This document shows, piece by piece, positions 1 to 9,411 of a DNA stretch of 64,000 bases. A program made the position numbers and the translations under genes. The DNA comes from Xanthomonas vesicatoria ATCC 35937 (lineage in GTDB: Bacteria; Pseudomonadota; Gammaproteobacteria; Xanthomonadales; Xanthomonadaceae). The notes beneath the pieces were generated by a model. That model ran no database searches. It was given only the letters and a program-made list of their open reading frames with translations, and was not told the DNA's origin. The stretch lies in contig NZ_CP018725.1 of assembly GCF_001908725.1 (NCBI RefSeq), forward strand, positions 4,526,001-4,590,000, given 5' to 3'. Each line of letters begins with the position of its first letter. Position 1 is the stretch's first letter.

Positions 1-423
1 GAACCGGTTCGACTCTTCGACACCACCCCAATGCGTGTTGACGCGGATCGGACGTTTGGCCGGGTTGCCGACGCCATCGCGCCAGTGGTATTCGTCAGCA
101 AAGCAGCCGCCCGGCCAGCGGATGTTCGGTACCGCAATGGCTTTCAATGCAGCGAGCACGTCGTTGCGGTATCCGCGTGTGTTCGCAATCGGGGAGTCTG
201 CGCCGACCCACACGCCACCGTAAATGCCGGTACCCAGATGCTCGGCAAACTGACCAAAGAGCTGCCGCGAGACCTGGGCGCCCGGTTGATCCACACGTAG
301 CGTCCCGGTCACCTTGACCTCGGCCGCCGACACGCTACCCACGCTGGTTGCCAGGGCGGCCGCAACGACGGTATGCGCCAGCCGCCCGCATGCTGTCCGC
401 AACGTGAGGGAAATCCACTGCAT
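1..423 (-). CDS. Alpha-L-arabinofuranosidase, GH51, N-terminal part
   Basis: Hydrolyses terminal alpha-L-arabinofuranosyl residues from arabinan or arabinoxylan. The first 141 codons are visible; the gene runs off the left edge. The ATG at 423 opens a probable signal peptide (hydrophobic run HTVVAAALATSVGSVSA), so the enzyme is likely exported. The mature start carries family hallmarks: GQFAEHLGTGIYGGVWVG, then SPIANTRGYRNDVLAAL and RWPGGCFADEYHWRDGVG, which match the N-terminal half of the GH51 barrel. The catalytic Glu residues lie outside the window. It is divergent from the aldose epimerase gene, with 227 bases between them, consistent with a shared sugar-utilization role. The family call is firm; substrate preference is unknown. 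Confidence 0.9.
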   Translation of the reverse strand, partial: MQWISLTLRTACGRLAHTVVAAALATSVGSVSAAEVKVTGTLRVDQPGAQVSRQLFGQFAEHLGTGIYGGVWVGADSPIANTRGYRNDVLAALKAIAVPNIRWPGGCFADEYHWRDGVGNPAKRPIRVNTHWGGVEESNRF

Positions 424-650
424 CGTTTGGCGCTCCTGGGTTGGTCGTTGGGGTTGATCACGCGCTGCCGCAGCAGCAGTGCCGCGGTAGCGTAGTGCGT
501 GGCGCCGTTGCTTGTCGTGCTGCAGCGCGAGCGATACAGGCAAGCACGGCCGGTGCGCTGGTGTGCGGCAGCGAACCTCTTGCCGCCGAGATGTGCGCAA
601 GGGCATGGTCGGCAGATGCGTGACACGGCTATGCTCGCCAGCTTCCATCA

Positions 651-1715
651 GTGGCAGGGCGATTCATGCAGCGAGTGTTCGGGCAGTTGCCAGACGGTGT
701 CGAGGTCCACGCGCTTACCCTGCGCAGCGACGCCGGGCTGGAGGCCGAGGTGCTGACCTATGGCGGCATCCTGCATGCGCTGCGGCTGACCACCGCACAG
801 GGCGTGGTGCCGCTGCTGTTGGCCTTGCCGGACCTGTCTGCCTATGCGGCCGATGGCGACAGCCTCAATATCCTGGTGGGCCGCTTCGGCAATCGCATTG
901 CCGGTGCGCGCTACACCCTGGATGGGGTGACGCATCTGCTCGCCGCCAACGAAGGGCGCAACCAGCTGCATGGCGGCCTGCGTGGCTTTGGCCGACGCGT
1001 GTGGAGCGTGCTGGAGCAGGCCCCGGATCACGTGCTGCTGGGTTACGACTCGCCCGATGGCGAAGAAGGCTACCCCGGCAATCTGCAAGTGCGTGCGCGT
1101 CTGGCGCTGCACGAGCGCCGCCTGCAGCTGGACTTCGAAGCACAGTGCGATGCCGCGACGCCGTTGAACCTGACCCATCACCCGTACTTCAACCTGTCGG
1201 GCGACCCGCACACGCGGGCAGCGTCACAGGTGTTGCGCGTGCCTGCCGACCGCTATCTGCCGGTGGATGCCGAATCGATTCCGACCGGCGAGATCGCCTC
1301 GGTAGCGGATACGCCTTTCGATTTCCGCACGCCTGCTGCGCTGGCCGACCGCATCGACCCCGCGCATCCGCAGGTGGTGCTCGGCAAGGGCTATGACCAG
1401 TGCCTGGTCCTGGCACACGGCGCGGACCGCGTGGCCGAGTTGTACTCGCCGCACAGTGGCGTGGCGCTACGCATCCACAGCGATGCACCGGCAGTGCAGC
1501 TTTACGAGGGGCAGCATCTGGACGCCCATCACCCGGGCCTGGGCCGCGGGGTCTGCCTGGAGCCACAGGACTATCCGAACGCGCCCAATCACGCCAACTT
1601 CCCGTCCACGATCCTGCGCCCGGGCGAGACCTACCGCCGCCGCATCGTCTATCGCTTCGCCAGCCCTGGCCCGGACCAGCCTTGGGATGTGGTCAGTGCT
1701 GCGCTGGATGCTTGA
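651..1715 (+). CDS. galM: Aldose 1-epimerase (mutarotase)
   Basis: Interconverts alpha and beta anomers of free aldoses such as galactose in the cytoplasm, feeding the Leloir pathway. The 354-residue length is normal for GalM. Visible hallmarks are FGNRIAGARYTLDG, NQLHGG with the first conserved His, HHPYFNLSG with the catalytic His, and CLEPQDYPNAPNH with the conserved Glu/proton acceptor region. The start used is GTG at 651; an in-frame ATG at 666 gives a version five residues shorter and cannot be excluded. It sits head-to-head with the GH51 arabinofuranosidase gene, which suggests handling of sugars released from plant cell wall. Confidence 0.92.
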   Translation: MAGRFMQRVFGQLPDGVEVHALTLRSDAGLEAEVLTYGGILHALRLTTAQGVVPLLLALPDLSAYAADGDSLNILVGRFGNRIAGARYTLDGVTHLLAANEGRNQLHGGLRGFGRRVWSVLEQAPDHVLLGYDSPDGEEGYPGNLQVRARLALHERRLQLDFEAQCDAATPLNLTHHPYFNLSGDPHTRAASQVLRVPADRYLPVDAESIPTGEIASVADTPFDFRTPAALADRIDPAHPQVVLGKGYDQCLVLAHGADRVAELYSPHSGVALRIHSDAPAVQLYEGQHLDAHHPGLGRGVCLEPQDYPNAPNHANFPSTILRPGETYRRRIVYRFASPGPDQPWDVVSAALDA

Positions 1716-2084
1716 AGGTCACCTCAGCGAACGGAACGGGGTCGGGCGGCGCGGCGGCTGCTTGCAGCACAGGGGGCCGGGTCTCCTAACCGTTTGGGCA
1801 TAGTGCGCGCTCGCTGGTTGGGCGCCAGCGATGCAGTGGAATTGCACGCGCACGCCATCGCACGCCGATCCATACAGCAGTCAGGTCACCCTGATTGTCG
1901 ATAGACGCCGCAGCGGCAAGCCGTTCCGCCTGCACTCGATGGCGTATGGTCCGCGCATTGGCCGAAACGCCCGATGCGTGGGTCATGGGGCGGTGGCATC
2001 AACGTGCAGTGACCCAAAGTTGTCCACATCCGGCGTGCCGTCCCGCCCCAGGTTAGGTGCGGAGCAGTTGCACGCCCACCGCCA
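1716..2084. other. Intergenic region without recognised gene
   Basis: About 370 bases between galM and the convergent CcsA-like gene. Open frames here lack family features and overlap the neighbour antisense. No clear hairpin with a T-tract was found. Confidence 0.4.
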
Positions 2085-2876
2085 TCAACGCGGCCCCAGC
2101 ACCAGTTCGATTACGAACTTGCTGCCGAAGAACGACAGCACCAACAATGCCATCGCAGTCAGCGTCCAGTGCACTGCCTTGGTGCCGCGCCAGCCATTGC
2201 GCCAGCGGCCGACCAGCAGTGCGCCGAACACGATCCACGACAGGATGCTGAGCACGGTCTTGTGCAGCAGCCGCTGCGCCAGGAAATCCTGCACAAACAG
2301 CAGCCCGGTCAACAGGGTCAGGCTCAGCAACACGAAGCCGACCGCGATCGTGCGGAACAACAAGGTTTCTAGTTCGGTCAACGGCGGCAACGCCCGCAGC
2401 CAGGTATGGAAGTCGCGGCGTCGCAGCGCACGCTCCTGCAGCCACAGCATGATCGCCAGCAACGCGGCGATGCCCAGCGTGGCGTAGGCCAGCAGCGCCA
2501 TCCAGGCGTGCAACTCCAGCCGCCAGCCCAGGTCCGCGCTCGGCTCGTGGCCGTAGGAGTGATAACAGGCCAGAAGGATCGCCGAAAGCGGAAACACCAC
2601 CACGCCCACCGCTGCCATCCGCCCGCGGCCGCCAAACACTGCCGTCAACGCGGCCATGCCCAGGCCGCACAGCGACAGCGCTGCAAAAAAATGCATGTCC
2701 GGCCCGCCGGCGGTGCGGAACGCTACCAGCACGTGGTACCCGGCATGCAGTGCCACCGCCGCCAGTGCAGGCGCCAGCCAGTGTGCAGGTGCCTGGTTGC
2801 CGTCGCGTAGCACCGCCCGGGTGAGCAGCGCCGCGGCCAGCAGATACAACGCGAACGCGATGAGAACGATTGTCAT
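2085..2876 (-). CDS. CcsA/YpjD-like cytochrome c assembly membrane protein
   Basis: Integral inner-membrane protein of 263 residues with about eight hydrophobic segments, beginning MTIVLIAFALYLLAAALLTR. It resembles the CcsA/YpjD (heme handling, cytochrome c biogenesis) family; the conserved core around residues 120-160 reads GWRLELHAWMALLAYATLG, and a basic loop (LQERALRRRDFHTW) and a late HKTVLSILSWIVFG segment follow. It is divergent from ffh, the usual neighbour of this family in gamma-proteobacteria (ypjD-ffh), which supports the call. The precise role of YpjD-type proteins is not established, so a heme transport function is only family inference. Confidence 0.85.
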   Translation of the reverse strand: MTIVLIAFALYLLAAALLTRAVLRDGNQAPAHWLAPALAAVALHAGYHVLVAFRTAGGPDMHFFAALSLCGLGMAALTAVFGGRGRMAAVGVVVFPLSAILLACYHSYGHEPSADLGWRLELHAWMALLAYATLGIAALLAIMLWLQERALRRRDFHTWLRALPPLTELETLLFRTIAVGFVLLSLTLLTGLLFVQDFLAQRLLHKTVLSILSWIVFGALLVGRWRNGWRGTKAVHWTLTAMALLVLSFFGSKFVIELVLGPR

Positions 2877-2902
2877 CGTGGAAGTTTCGCATATTGGTGG
2901 GC

Positions 2903-2936
2903 GGGGATTCGGGATTCGGCAATCGGGATTCGGTAA
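2903..2936. repeat. GGGATTCGG-type dispersed intergenic repeat
   Basis: Three close copies of GGGATTCGG or GGGATTCGGC lie in the ypjD-ffh intergenic region. The same word recurs upstream of trmD, before mutS, and around lepA and lepB in this window. Confidence 0.6.
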
Positions 2937-3122
2937 GCAGTAGCCGGGGCGCGCAAGATTTGAGGGGCTGGCAGCGAAGCAGCTGGGGTCCGGGCATTGA
3001 CCTGAAGCGTCGTTGGGCTGGCGGTGGCGCGGCCGGCTTGAGCGAGCTGATCATGTCGGGACACGCCGGGGCCCTGGTACCTGGCGGGGCGCTGACCGGG
3101 GCAGGCCGTCAGCCGGTGCCGC

Positions 3123-3128
3123 TATAAT
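3123..3128 (+). promoter_or_regulatory. Probable -10 box of ffh
   Basis: A perfect TATAAT lies 35 bases upstream of the ffh ATG. No good -35 hexamer is seen at 16-18 bases upstream, so the promoter call rests mainly on the -10. Confidence 0.5.
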
Positions 3129-3162
3129 CGGTGCCCGTTTCCCCTTACGCGGTCCTTTGCGC

Positions 3163-4539
3163 ATGTTCGAGTCCCTTACCCAACGTCTCTCCGGTACCAT
3201 GGAGCGCCTGCGCGGCCGCGGCCGCCTGACCGAGGAGAACATCCGCGAAGCCACCCGTGAAGTGCGCATCGCGCTGCTCGAAGCCGACGTCGCATTGCCG
3301 GTGGTGCAGGCGCTGATCGAGCGCATCAAGGTACGCGCGGTCGGCCAGGAAGTGCTCAAGTCGCTGACCCCGGGCCAGGCGCTGATCAAGATCGTGCGCG
3401 ACGAGCTCACCGCCGTCATGGGCGCCGCCGCGGCCGACCTCAACCTCAATGTGCCGGCGCCAGCCATCATCCTGATGGCCGGCCTGCAGGGTGCGGGCAA
3501 GACCACGACGGTCGGCAAGCTCGCCAAGCACCTGAAGGAAAAGCGCAAGAAGAAGGTCATGGTGGTCTCGGCCGACGTCTATCGCCCGGCCGCGATCGAG
3601 CAGCTCAAGACCCTGGCCGAGCAGGTCGGCGTGCTGTTCTTCCCCTCCGATGCCTCGCAAAAGCCGGTCGACATCGTGCGTGCGGCCATCAGCGATGCGC
3701 GTAAGTCCTTTGCCGACGTGCTGCTGGTCGATACCGCCGGCCGCCTGGCGATCGATCAGGCAATGATGGACGAGATCAAGGCGCTGCACGCCGCGGTCAA
3801 CCCTACCGAGACCCTGTTCGTGGTCGATGCGATGACCGGCCAGGACGCCGCCAACACCGCCAAGGCCTTCGGCGAGGCACTGCCGCTCACCGGTGTGGTG
3901 CTGACCAAGACCGACGGCGACGCCCGCGGCGGTGCCGCGCTGAGCGTGCGCTACATCACCGGCAAGCCGATCAAGTTCGTCGGTACCGGCGAAAAGACAG
4001 ACGGCCTGGATGTGTTCCATCCGGATCGCGTCGCCAGCCGCATCCTGGACATGGGCGACGTGCTGTCGCTGGTGGAGCAGGTCGAGCACAGCGTCGACCA
4101 GGAAAAGGCCGCCAAGCTCGCCGCCAAGGTTGCCAAGGGCAAGAAGTTCGACCTCAACGACATGAAGGAACAGCTCGAGCAGATGCAGAACATGGGCGGC
4201 ATCCATGGGCTGATGGACAAGCTGCCGGGCATGGGCCAGATCCCGGATAACGTCAAGCAGCAGGTCACCGGCAAGGAAGTGCCGCGCATGATCGCCATCA
4301 TCAATTCGATGACCAAGAAGGAACGCCGCAACCCGGCCCTGCTCAACGGCTCGCGCCGCGCCCGTATTGCACGTGGCTCGGGCATGTTGCCGGCCGACGT
4401 CAACAAGCTGATGAAGCAGTACCAGCAGATGGAAAAGATGATGGGCAAGCTGGCCGGCGGCGGCATGAAGGGCCTGATGCGCAACATGAAGGGCATGATG
4501 GGCGCCATGGGCGGCCGCGGCGGTATGCCGTTCCGTTGA
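3163..4539 (+). CDS. ffh: Signal recognition particle protein Ffh
   Basis: GTPase subunit of the bacterial SRP; with 4.5S RNA it delivers nascent membrane proteins to FtsY. The 458-residue protein starts MFESLTQRLSGTMERLRG. Order: N domain (about 1-90), G domain with GLQGAGKTTTVGKLAKH (P-loop), DTAGRLAIDQAMMDE, and TKTDGDARGG (guanine specificity), then the methionine-rich M domain with LPGMGQIP, SRRARIARGSG and a C-terminal run rich in Met and Gly. The frame is open 150 bases further upstream, but the ATG at 3163 matches the family start and follows a TATAAT box at a suitable distance. Very secure. Confidence 0.98.
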   Translation: MFESLTQRLSGTMERLRGRGRLTEENIREATREVRIALLEADVALPVVQALIERIKVRAVGQEVLKSLTPGQALIKIVRDELTAVMGAAAADLNLNVPAPAIILMAGLQGAGKTTTVGKLAKHLKEKRKKKVMVVSADVYRPAAIEQLKTLAEQVGVLFFPSDASQKPVDIVRAAISDARKSFADVLLVDTAGRLAIDQAMMDEIKALHAAVNPTETLFVVDAMTGQDAANTAKAFGEALPLTGVVLTKTDGDARGGAALSVRYITGKPIKFVGTGEKTDGLDVFHPDRVASRILDMGDVLSLVEQVEHSVDQEKAAKLAAKVAKGKKFDLNDMKEQLEQMQNMGGIHGLMDKLPGMGQIPDNVKQQVTGKEVPRMIAIINSMTKKERRNPALLNGSRRARIARGSGMLPADVNKLMKQYQQMEKMMGKLAGGGMKGLMRNMKGMMGAMGGRGGMPFR

Positions 4540-4801
4540 GTCTGCCCAATTGCTTGCGAGTGCGCCGCGCATCGCGTTGATGCTCGGTAGATTGACGTGA
4601 TAGGTCTGGCCCTTTGCGTCGTTGCGACGAAGCTGCGACGCGCCAATGGCGTGCGCGCTGGCTGATTGTAGGTCCGGCATGCAAGCCGTTGAGGCGAAGA
4701 CTTTCTGAGATGATGCCAGGCTGTGCGCCGCTGGCGTGATCTCGCCGCAGCCTGACTGCGCCTTCCACGCGTGGCGCCCAGTTCGCCTTCGAGATGGATA
4801 G

Positions 4802-5629
4802 ATGACCGAAAGCCTTGTTTACCCCGCCCAGGACGACGCTGCGATGTTGGCGGCGTATGCCGATGCACGCGCGACATTCAAATTTTTCTGGCGGGAACTG
4901 TCCTGGGAATATCGTCGGATCGTGCCGGCGCTGTCGCTGGCGGCGATCAAATTGCCGTTTGCCACGGACGCTTCTGCAATTGGTGCGCCTTCGCACGAAC
5001 ACATGTGGGTATCGGACGTGCAGTTCGACGGCGACCAGCTGTCCGGCAACCTGCTCAACGACCCTGCATGGATCTCGGGGCTGACCGCAGGCGACGCTGT
5101 CTCTGCGCCCATTGGCGAACTGGAAGACTGGATGTACGTCAGCGACGGGCTGGCGTACGGCGGCCACACCATCGATGCGATGCGTCGCACGATGTCGCAG
5201 GACGAACGCGCTGAACACGATGCCGCCTGGGGCCTGGATTTCGGCGGCCCGGGCGCAGTGCGCCTGGTGCCTGCGCGCGTGCAGGAGCGCAAAGGCGGTT
5301 TGTTCGGCAAGATGTTTGGCAGCAGGCCGGCTCAGCCCATCGCAGCGGAGCAGGATCCGTCCGAGTGCGAGCATCCGATGAGCGAGAACATGACCGCCCA
5401 GTTCGACCAGGGCCTGCGCGACCAGCCTGAGATGGCACATTTCCGCGACGACGCTGGCTGGACGCTCTTGCAACGCGATGCCTTGGCTGGCAATTATCAG
5501 CCGGTCTCGTTGCTGCTCAAGTACGGCGCGGATGCGTCGCTACGCACGCCCTCGGGAAAAACCGCGCTGGACCTGGCGCGGCAGATGCAGTGGCCCAGAA
5601 TCGTGCAACTGCTCGAAGAGCATCCCTGA
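4802..5629 (+). CDS. DUF2314 domain protein with C-terminal ankyrin repeats
   Basis: 275-residue protein of unknown function. Residues about 15-130 resemble DUF2314 (DARATFKFFWRELSWEYRRI, EHMWVSDVQFDGDQLSG, GELEDWMYVSDG). Residues about 205-275 look like one and a half ankyrin repeats (DDAGWTLLQRDALAGNYQPV, LLLKYGADASLRTPSGKTAL, DLARQMQWPRIVQLLEE). No signal peptide, so probably cytoplasmic. It ends seven bases before the nitronate monooxygenase ATG and may be co-transcribed with it. The pairing of DUF2314 with ankyrin repeats suggests protein-protein contact, but no partner can be named. Confidence 0.8.
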   Translation: MTESLVYPAQDDAAMLAAYADARATFKFFWRELSWEYRRIVPALSLAAIKLPFATDASAIGAPSHEHMWVSDVQFDGDQLSGNLLNDPAWISGLTAGDAVSAPIGELEDWMYVSDGLAYGGHTIDAMRRTMSQDERAEHDAAWGLDFGGPGAVRLVPARVQERKGGLFGKMFGSRPAQPIAAEQDPSECEHPMSENMTAQFDQGLRDQPEMAHFRDDAGWTLLQRDALAGNYQPVSLLLKYGADASLRTPSGKTALDLARQMQWPRIVQLLEEHP

Positions 5630-5636
5630 GGTCGCC

Positions 5637-6728
5637 ATGACACAGTCGCTCGCGTTGAAAGGCCCGTACTCAAACGTCGCCACCTTCTGCGAGCGCTTTG
5701 GCTTGCGCGTTCCGATCCTGCTCAGTCCCATGGCCGGCGCCTGCCCGGTGCCGCTGTCGGCCGCTGTCGCCAACGCGGGTGGCATGGGCGCGATGGGGGC
5801 GGTGTTGTCGCAGCCGCAGGACATCGTGGCGTGGATGCACGCCTTCCGGCAGGCTGGTGACGGGCCTGCGCAGGTCAATCTGTGGATTCCCGATCCGGCC
5901 CCTGTCCGCAATGCAGATGCGGAGTCGCGCCTGCGCGGTTTTCTTGCGCAGTGGGGCCCGCCGGTGGCCGAGGCCGCAGGCGATGCCACCCCAGCCGACT
6001 TCGATGCGCAGTTCGACGCCTTGCTCGCTGTCCGCCCGGCAGTGGCCTCCTCGATCATGGGCCTGTTCCGGCCCGACCAGATTGCGCGGCTGAAGGCGAC
6101 CGGCATCGCCTGGTTCGCCTGCGCCACCACGCTGGAGGAAGCGCGTGCGGCGCAGGCTGCAGGCGCGGATGCGGTGGTTGCGCAAGGGGCTGAAGCGGGC
6201 GGCCATCGCGGCGCGTTCGATGCCGGTCATGCGGAGCGGCAGATGACCGGGTTGTTCGCCTTGCTGCCGCGGCTTGTCGATCAGCTGGAGATTCCGGTCA
6301 TCGCCGCCGGCGGCATTGCTGATGCGCGCGGCATCGCTGCCGCGCTGACGCTGGGCGCGAGCGCGGTGCAGATCGGCACCGGCTTGCTACGCACCCCCGA
6401 AGCGGCATTGCCCGACGCCTGGGCCGATGCATTGGCGGACGCCGAGCCGGAAGATACCCAGCCAACCCGCGCGTTTTCAGGCCGGTTGGGGCGGGCATTG
6501 CTCACCTCTTACGTGCGTGCCGCCACTGCTGCGGATGCGCCGCCGCCTGCCCCATATCCGGTGCAGCGCGGCCTGACCGCAGCGATGCGCCAGGCAGCGG
6601 CGCGCGACAACCGTCTGGCATCGATGCAGGCCTGGGCAGGCCAATCGGCATGGATGGCGCCCGCGCAGCCGGCCGGTGAACTGGTCACGCAGTGGTGGAC
6701 GCAGGCGCAGGCGCTGTTATGTCGCTGA
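5637..6728 (+). CDS. Nitronate monooxygenase family flavoprotein
   Basis: FMN-dependent enzyme of the 2-nitropropane dioxygenase/nitronate monooxygenase family, which oxidises alkyl nitronates such as propionate-3-nitronate. The 363-residue TIM barrel begins MTQSLALKGPYSN at the ATG 5637; the frame is open further upstream but that part overlaps the previous gene. Signatures are ILLSPMAGACPVPLSAAVAN, then AAGADAVVAQGAEAGGHRG with the FMN loop and conserved His, IPVIAAGGIADARGIAAAL, and GASAVQIGTGLLRTPEA. It follows the DUF2314 gene by seven bases and overlaps the next gene by ten, so the three are probably one operon. The true substrate in this organism is unknown. Confidence 0.88.
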   Translation: MTQSLALKGPYSNVATFCERFGLRVPILLSPMAGACPVPLSAAVANAGGMGAMGAVLSQPQDIVAWMHAFRQAGDGPAQVNLWIPDPAPVRNADAESRLRGFLAQWGPPVAEAAGDATPADFDAQFDALLAVRPAVASSIMGLFRPDQIARLKATGIAWFACATTLEEARAAQAAGADAVVAQGAEAGGHRGAFDAGHAERQMTGLFALLPRLVDQLEIPVIAAGGIADARGIAAALTLGASAVQIGTGLLRTPEAALPDAWADALADAEPEDTQPTRAFSGRLGRALLTSYVRAATAADAPPPAPYPVQRGLTAAMRQAAARDNRLASMQAWAGQSAWMAPAQPAGELVTQWWTQAQALLCR

Positions 6729-7516
6729 TCTTCTGCAACGGCGCACCGGCGAGCGTGCAGCAGCTCGGTGCTGCGGCGCTGATCAACTACGGCCACTTCA
6801 CCACGCTGCAAGTGCGCGACGGTGCCACGCTGGGGCTGGACCTGCATTTGCAGCGTCTGCAGGAAGGCAGCCGCGCGCTGTTTGGTCAGGAGCTGGAAGC
6901 GGATCGGCTGCGGGCGCAGTTGCATGCTGCATTGGTGGCATCGGCCATGGCCGATGCCAGCCTGCGCGTCACCGTGTTCGCGCCCGAGTACGATTTCCGC
7001 AATCCATTGCGCGAGGTCGCACTGGATGTGCTGGTCGCCATCTCGCCGCCAGCGGACATGCCGGAGACCGGGCTGCGCGTGCAGGTGACCGATTACGTGC
7101 GCGAGCGGCCGGAACTCAAGCATGTCGGTACCTTCCCATTGCTGCATCTGCGCCGCCTGGCCATGCAGGCCGACCACGACGATGTGGTGCTGCAGGATCA
7201 GCAGGGCAGGGTGCTGGAGGGGGCGTTCTGGAATCTGGGACTGTGGGAGCGCGGCGGGGTGGTCTGGCCGCAAGGGCCGGCGCTACTGGGGACCCGGCAG
7301 CAGTTGCTGCAGTCCGGGCTGAAGGCGCTGGGCATCGCCCAGGTCAGTCGCCCGGTGGAGCTGAGCGAGCTGGACCGTTTTGATGGCGCGTTCGCCTGCA
7401 ATGCGCGCGGGCAGCAGGCCATCGTGGCGCTGGGGCCGGCACGTTGGGGTCCGCATGCGGCGCAGCTGCCGCTGCTGGAGCGGGCCCTGCAAACCCATGC
7501 CTGGCAAAGGATCTGA
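6719..7516 (+). CDS. Aminotransferase class IV family protein
   Basis: PLP-dependent fold-type IV protein of 265 residues, in the family that includes aminodeoxychorismate lyase (PabC) and branched-chain aminotransferases. The segment [19 protein letters not shown] holds the expected PLP-binding Lys, and [20 protein letters not shown] is the conserved region after it. An in-frame GTG lies 27 bases earlier, but the ATG at 6719 overlaps the stop of the upstream gene by ten bases, typical of translational coupling. Its substrate cannot be assigned from sequence; it lacks the usual PabC context. The rpsP promoter begins directly after its stop. Confidence 0.82.
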   Translation: MSLIFCNGAPASVQQLGAAALINYGHFTTLQVRDGATLGLDLHLQRLQEGSRALFGQELEADRLRAQLHAALVASAMADASLRVTVFAPEYDFRNPLREVALDVLVAISPPADMPETGLRVQVTDYVRERPELKHVGTFPLLHLRRLAMQADHDDVVLQDQQGRVLEGAFWNLGLWERGGVVWPQGPALLGTRQQLLQSGLKALGIAQVSRPVELSELDRFDGAFACNARGQQAIVALGPARWGPHAAQLPLLERALQTHAWQRI

Positions 7517-7544
7517 GCAATCTGCGGTGCCGGCGAAAGGTGGC

Positions 7545-7573
7545 TTGGCTTCGCTGCCGGAGCCCGCTATAAT
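7545..7573 (+). promoter_or_regulatory. Sigma-70 type promoter of the rpsP operon
   Basis: TTGGCT (7545-7550) and a perfect TATAAT (7568-7573) with a 17-base spacer, 52 bases upstream of the rpsP ATG. Confidence 0.75.
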
Positions 7574-7625
7574 CGCTGGCTTACCGCGCCACTCTGGCGA
7601 CTGGGCAAATCAGGAAAACGACACC

Positions 7626-7886
7626 ATGGTCAAGATTCGACTGACCCGCGGCGGCGCCAAGAAGCGTCCGTTCTACCACATCATCGTGACCGACGTGCGC
7701 AGCGCGCGCGACGGCCGCAACATCGAGCGTCTGGGTTACTACAACCCGGTTGCGCAGGGCGCAGAACCGCGCATCGTGCTGGACGTTGCACGCGTCGACC
7801 ATTGGGTCGGCCAGGGCGCACAGCTGACCGACAAGGTGCGCAACCTGTATCGCGAAGCATCCAAGTCCCAGGCCGCTGCGGCCTGA
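7626..7886 (+). CDS. rpsP: 30S ribosomal protein bS16
   Basis: Small-subunit ribosomal protein binding 16S rRNA. 86 residues, starting [20 protein letters not shown], with the family segment [13 protein letters not shown] and an alanine-rich tail. The ATG at 7626 is chosen because the frame upstream only reads into the previous gene. It leads the conserved rpsP-rimM-trmD-rplS order, with a good promoter just upstream. Confidence 0.98.
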   Translation: MVKIRLTRGGAKKRPFYHIIVTDVRSARDGRNIERLGYYNPVAQGAEPRIVLDVARVDHWVGQGAQLTDKVRNLYREASKSQAAAA

Positions 7887-7929
7887 TCTTGAGGGCCGGG
7901 CATCGCTGCCTGGCCCGGAGTCGACACAG

Positions 7930-8442
7930 ATGAAGCCGACCGAGCGCCGCATCCTGTTAGGCAGGATTGTCGGCGCTTTTGGTGTCAAGGGCGAGCTGAA
8001 GCTCGAGTCCTGGACCGAGCCGCGCAGTGCGATCTTCCGGTATCAACCGTGGATCGTGCGTTCGCCGTCGGGGCAGGAAACCGTCGTGAGCGGCGTGCGT
8101 GGACGCGATCAGGGCAAGAATCTGATTGCGGTGTTCCCGGACGTGACCGACCGCGATACGGTCGAGGCCATGCACGGTACCGAGATCTACGTCGCCCGCA
8201 GCGCGTTGCCGCCACCCAATCCCGACGAATATTATTGGGTGGATCTGGAAGAACTGCAGGTGGAAACCGTCGAGGGCGTCAAGCTCGGCACGGTGTCGCA
8301 TCTGTTTTCCACCGGGTCCAACGATGTGGTCGTCGTGCGCGGCGATCGCGAACGGATGATCCCGTTCGTGTTTCCCGAGTTCGTCAAATCGGTGGACTTC
8401 GAGGCCAATCTGATCGTGGTCGACTGGGACCCGGATTTCTGA
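7930..8442 (+). CDS. rimM: 16S rRNA processing protein RimM
   Basis: Ribosome maturation factor needed for assembly of the 30S head. 170 residues with the N-terminal beta barrel ([20 protein letters not shown]) and the C-terminal PRC-barrel region ([45 protein letters not shown]). Second gene of the rpsP operon, 43 bases after rpsP. Confidence 0.97.
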   Translation: MKPTERRILLGRIVGAFGVKGELKLESWTEPRSAIFRYQPWIVRSPSGQETVVSGVRGRDQGKNLIAVFPDVTDRDTVEAMHGTEIYVARSALPPPNPDEYYWVDLEELQVETVEGVKLGTVSHLFSTGSNDVVVVRGDRERMIPFVFPEFVKSVDFEANLIVVDWDPDF

Positions 8443-8484
8443 TCAAGGCGGTGCCTCGGCTTCGCTCTTGCTCTACCCACTTCC

Positions 8485-8506
8485 CCAATCCCGATTTCCG
8501 ATTCTT
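8485..8506. repeat. CCCAATCCCGA-type dispersed repeat
   Basis: The rimM-trmD gap holds CCCCAATCCCGATTTCCGAT, the complement of the GGGATT-rich element seen elsewhere in this window. It sits inside an operon, immediately before the trmD GTG. Confidence 0.5.
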
Positions 8507-8508
8507 AC

Positions 8509-9267
8509 GTGCGCATCGACGTCATCAGCCTGTTCCCCGAGTTCATCGCGCAATGCGCGGCGTTCGGCGTGGTTGGGCGGGCGCAGGAGCGTGGCCTGCT
8601 GGAATTGCAGGGCTGGAATCCGCGCGAGCATGCGCAGGGCAATTACCGCCGCGTGGACGACCGCCCGTTCGGCGGCGGGCCCGGCATGGTGATGTTGATC
8701 GAGCCGTTGCGGGCCTGCCTGGACGCGGTACAAGCCGCCGATCCGCGGCCTGCACCGGTGATCTACCTCAGCCCGCAGGGGCGGCCGCTCACCCAGCCGC
8801 TCGCCCGCGAGCTGGCACAGTTGCCGCGCATGGTGCTGCTGTGCGGGCGCTATGAAGGGGTGGACGAGCGCTTCCTGGCGCAGGCAGTGGATATGGAAAT
8901 CTCCATCGGCGACTACGTATTGTCCGGTGGCGAGTTGGGCGCCGCGGTCGTGGTGGATGTGGTGACGCGCTTGCAGGACGGGGTGTTGAACGACGCCGAA
9001 TCTGCCGCGCAGGACAGTTTTGAAGGGCCACAGGGCCTGTTGGATTGCCCGCACTACAGCCATCCCTCGACCCATGCCTGGGGCGATGTGCCGGATGTTC
9101 TGCGGTCGGGTAACCACGCCGCCATCGCGCGCTGGCGCCGGCAGCAATCGCTGGGCCGGACTTGGTTGCGTCGCCCGGACCTGCTGGACGAGGGCGGGTT
9201 GGATAAGAACGATCGCCGCCTGCTGGACGAGTTTCGCCGCGAACTCGCCCGGGACGACGAGAAATGA
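8509..9267 (+). CDS. trmD: tRNA (guanine37-N1)-methyltransferase
   Basis: Methylates G37 of tRNAs reading CNN codons, preventing +1 frameshifting. 252 residues, in the SPOUT knotted fold. Hallmarks: [12 protein letters not shown] at the N-terminus, [11 protein letters not shown], the knot [10 protein letters not shown] and [14 protein letters not shown], and the C-terminal TWLRRPDLL. The start is GTG at 8509, which fits the family N-terminus directly. The upstream gap contains a dispersed repeat rather than an obvious Shine-Dalgarno, which is unusual for this operon gene. Confidence 0.97.
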   Translation: MRIDVISLFPEFIAQCAAFGVVGRAQERGLLELQGWNPREHAQGNYRRVDDRPFGGGPGMVMLIEPLRACLDAVQAADPRPAPVIYLSPQGRPLTQPLARELAQLPRMVLLCGRYEGVDERFLAQAVDMEISIGDYVLSGGELGAAVVVDVVTRLQDGVLNDAESAAQDSFEGPQGLLDCPHYSHPSTHAWGDVPDVLRSGNHAAIARWRRQQSLGRTWLRRPDLLDEGGLDKNDRRLLDEFRRELARDDEK

Positions 9268-9411
9268 GGGCTCACCCCTAGCTCTTGCAAGATTGATTGG
9301 GGTACAATATGCGGCTTGCTGGCCAGCCTTGCGTCTGGCCCTCTTACGAACCTCGAGCAATCGCCGTGCGGCGACTGCCGGTCCAATATCACCAGACACG
9401 CGGTGCCCATC

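Noticed and set aside
1831..2487. Plus-strand frame overlapping the CcsA-like gene
   Set aside because: Antisense to a recognised membrane protein gene with no features of its own.
4621..4640. GTTGCGAC copy just after ffh
   Set aside because: Single copy far from the island with no mobile gene nearby; likely chance, and a caution that the octamer is not unique to island ends.
3145..4680. 511-codon frame antisense to ffh
   Set aside because: His/Ala/Leu/Gly-rich translation typical of antisense shadow; ffh is certain.
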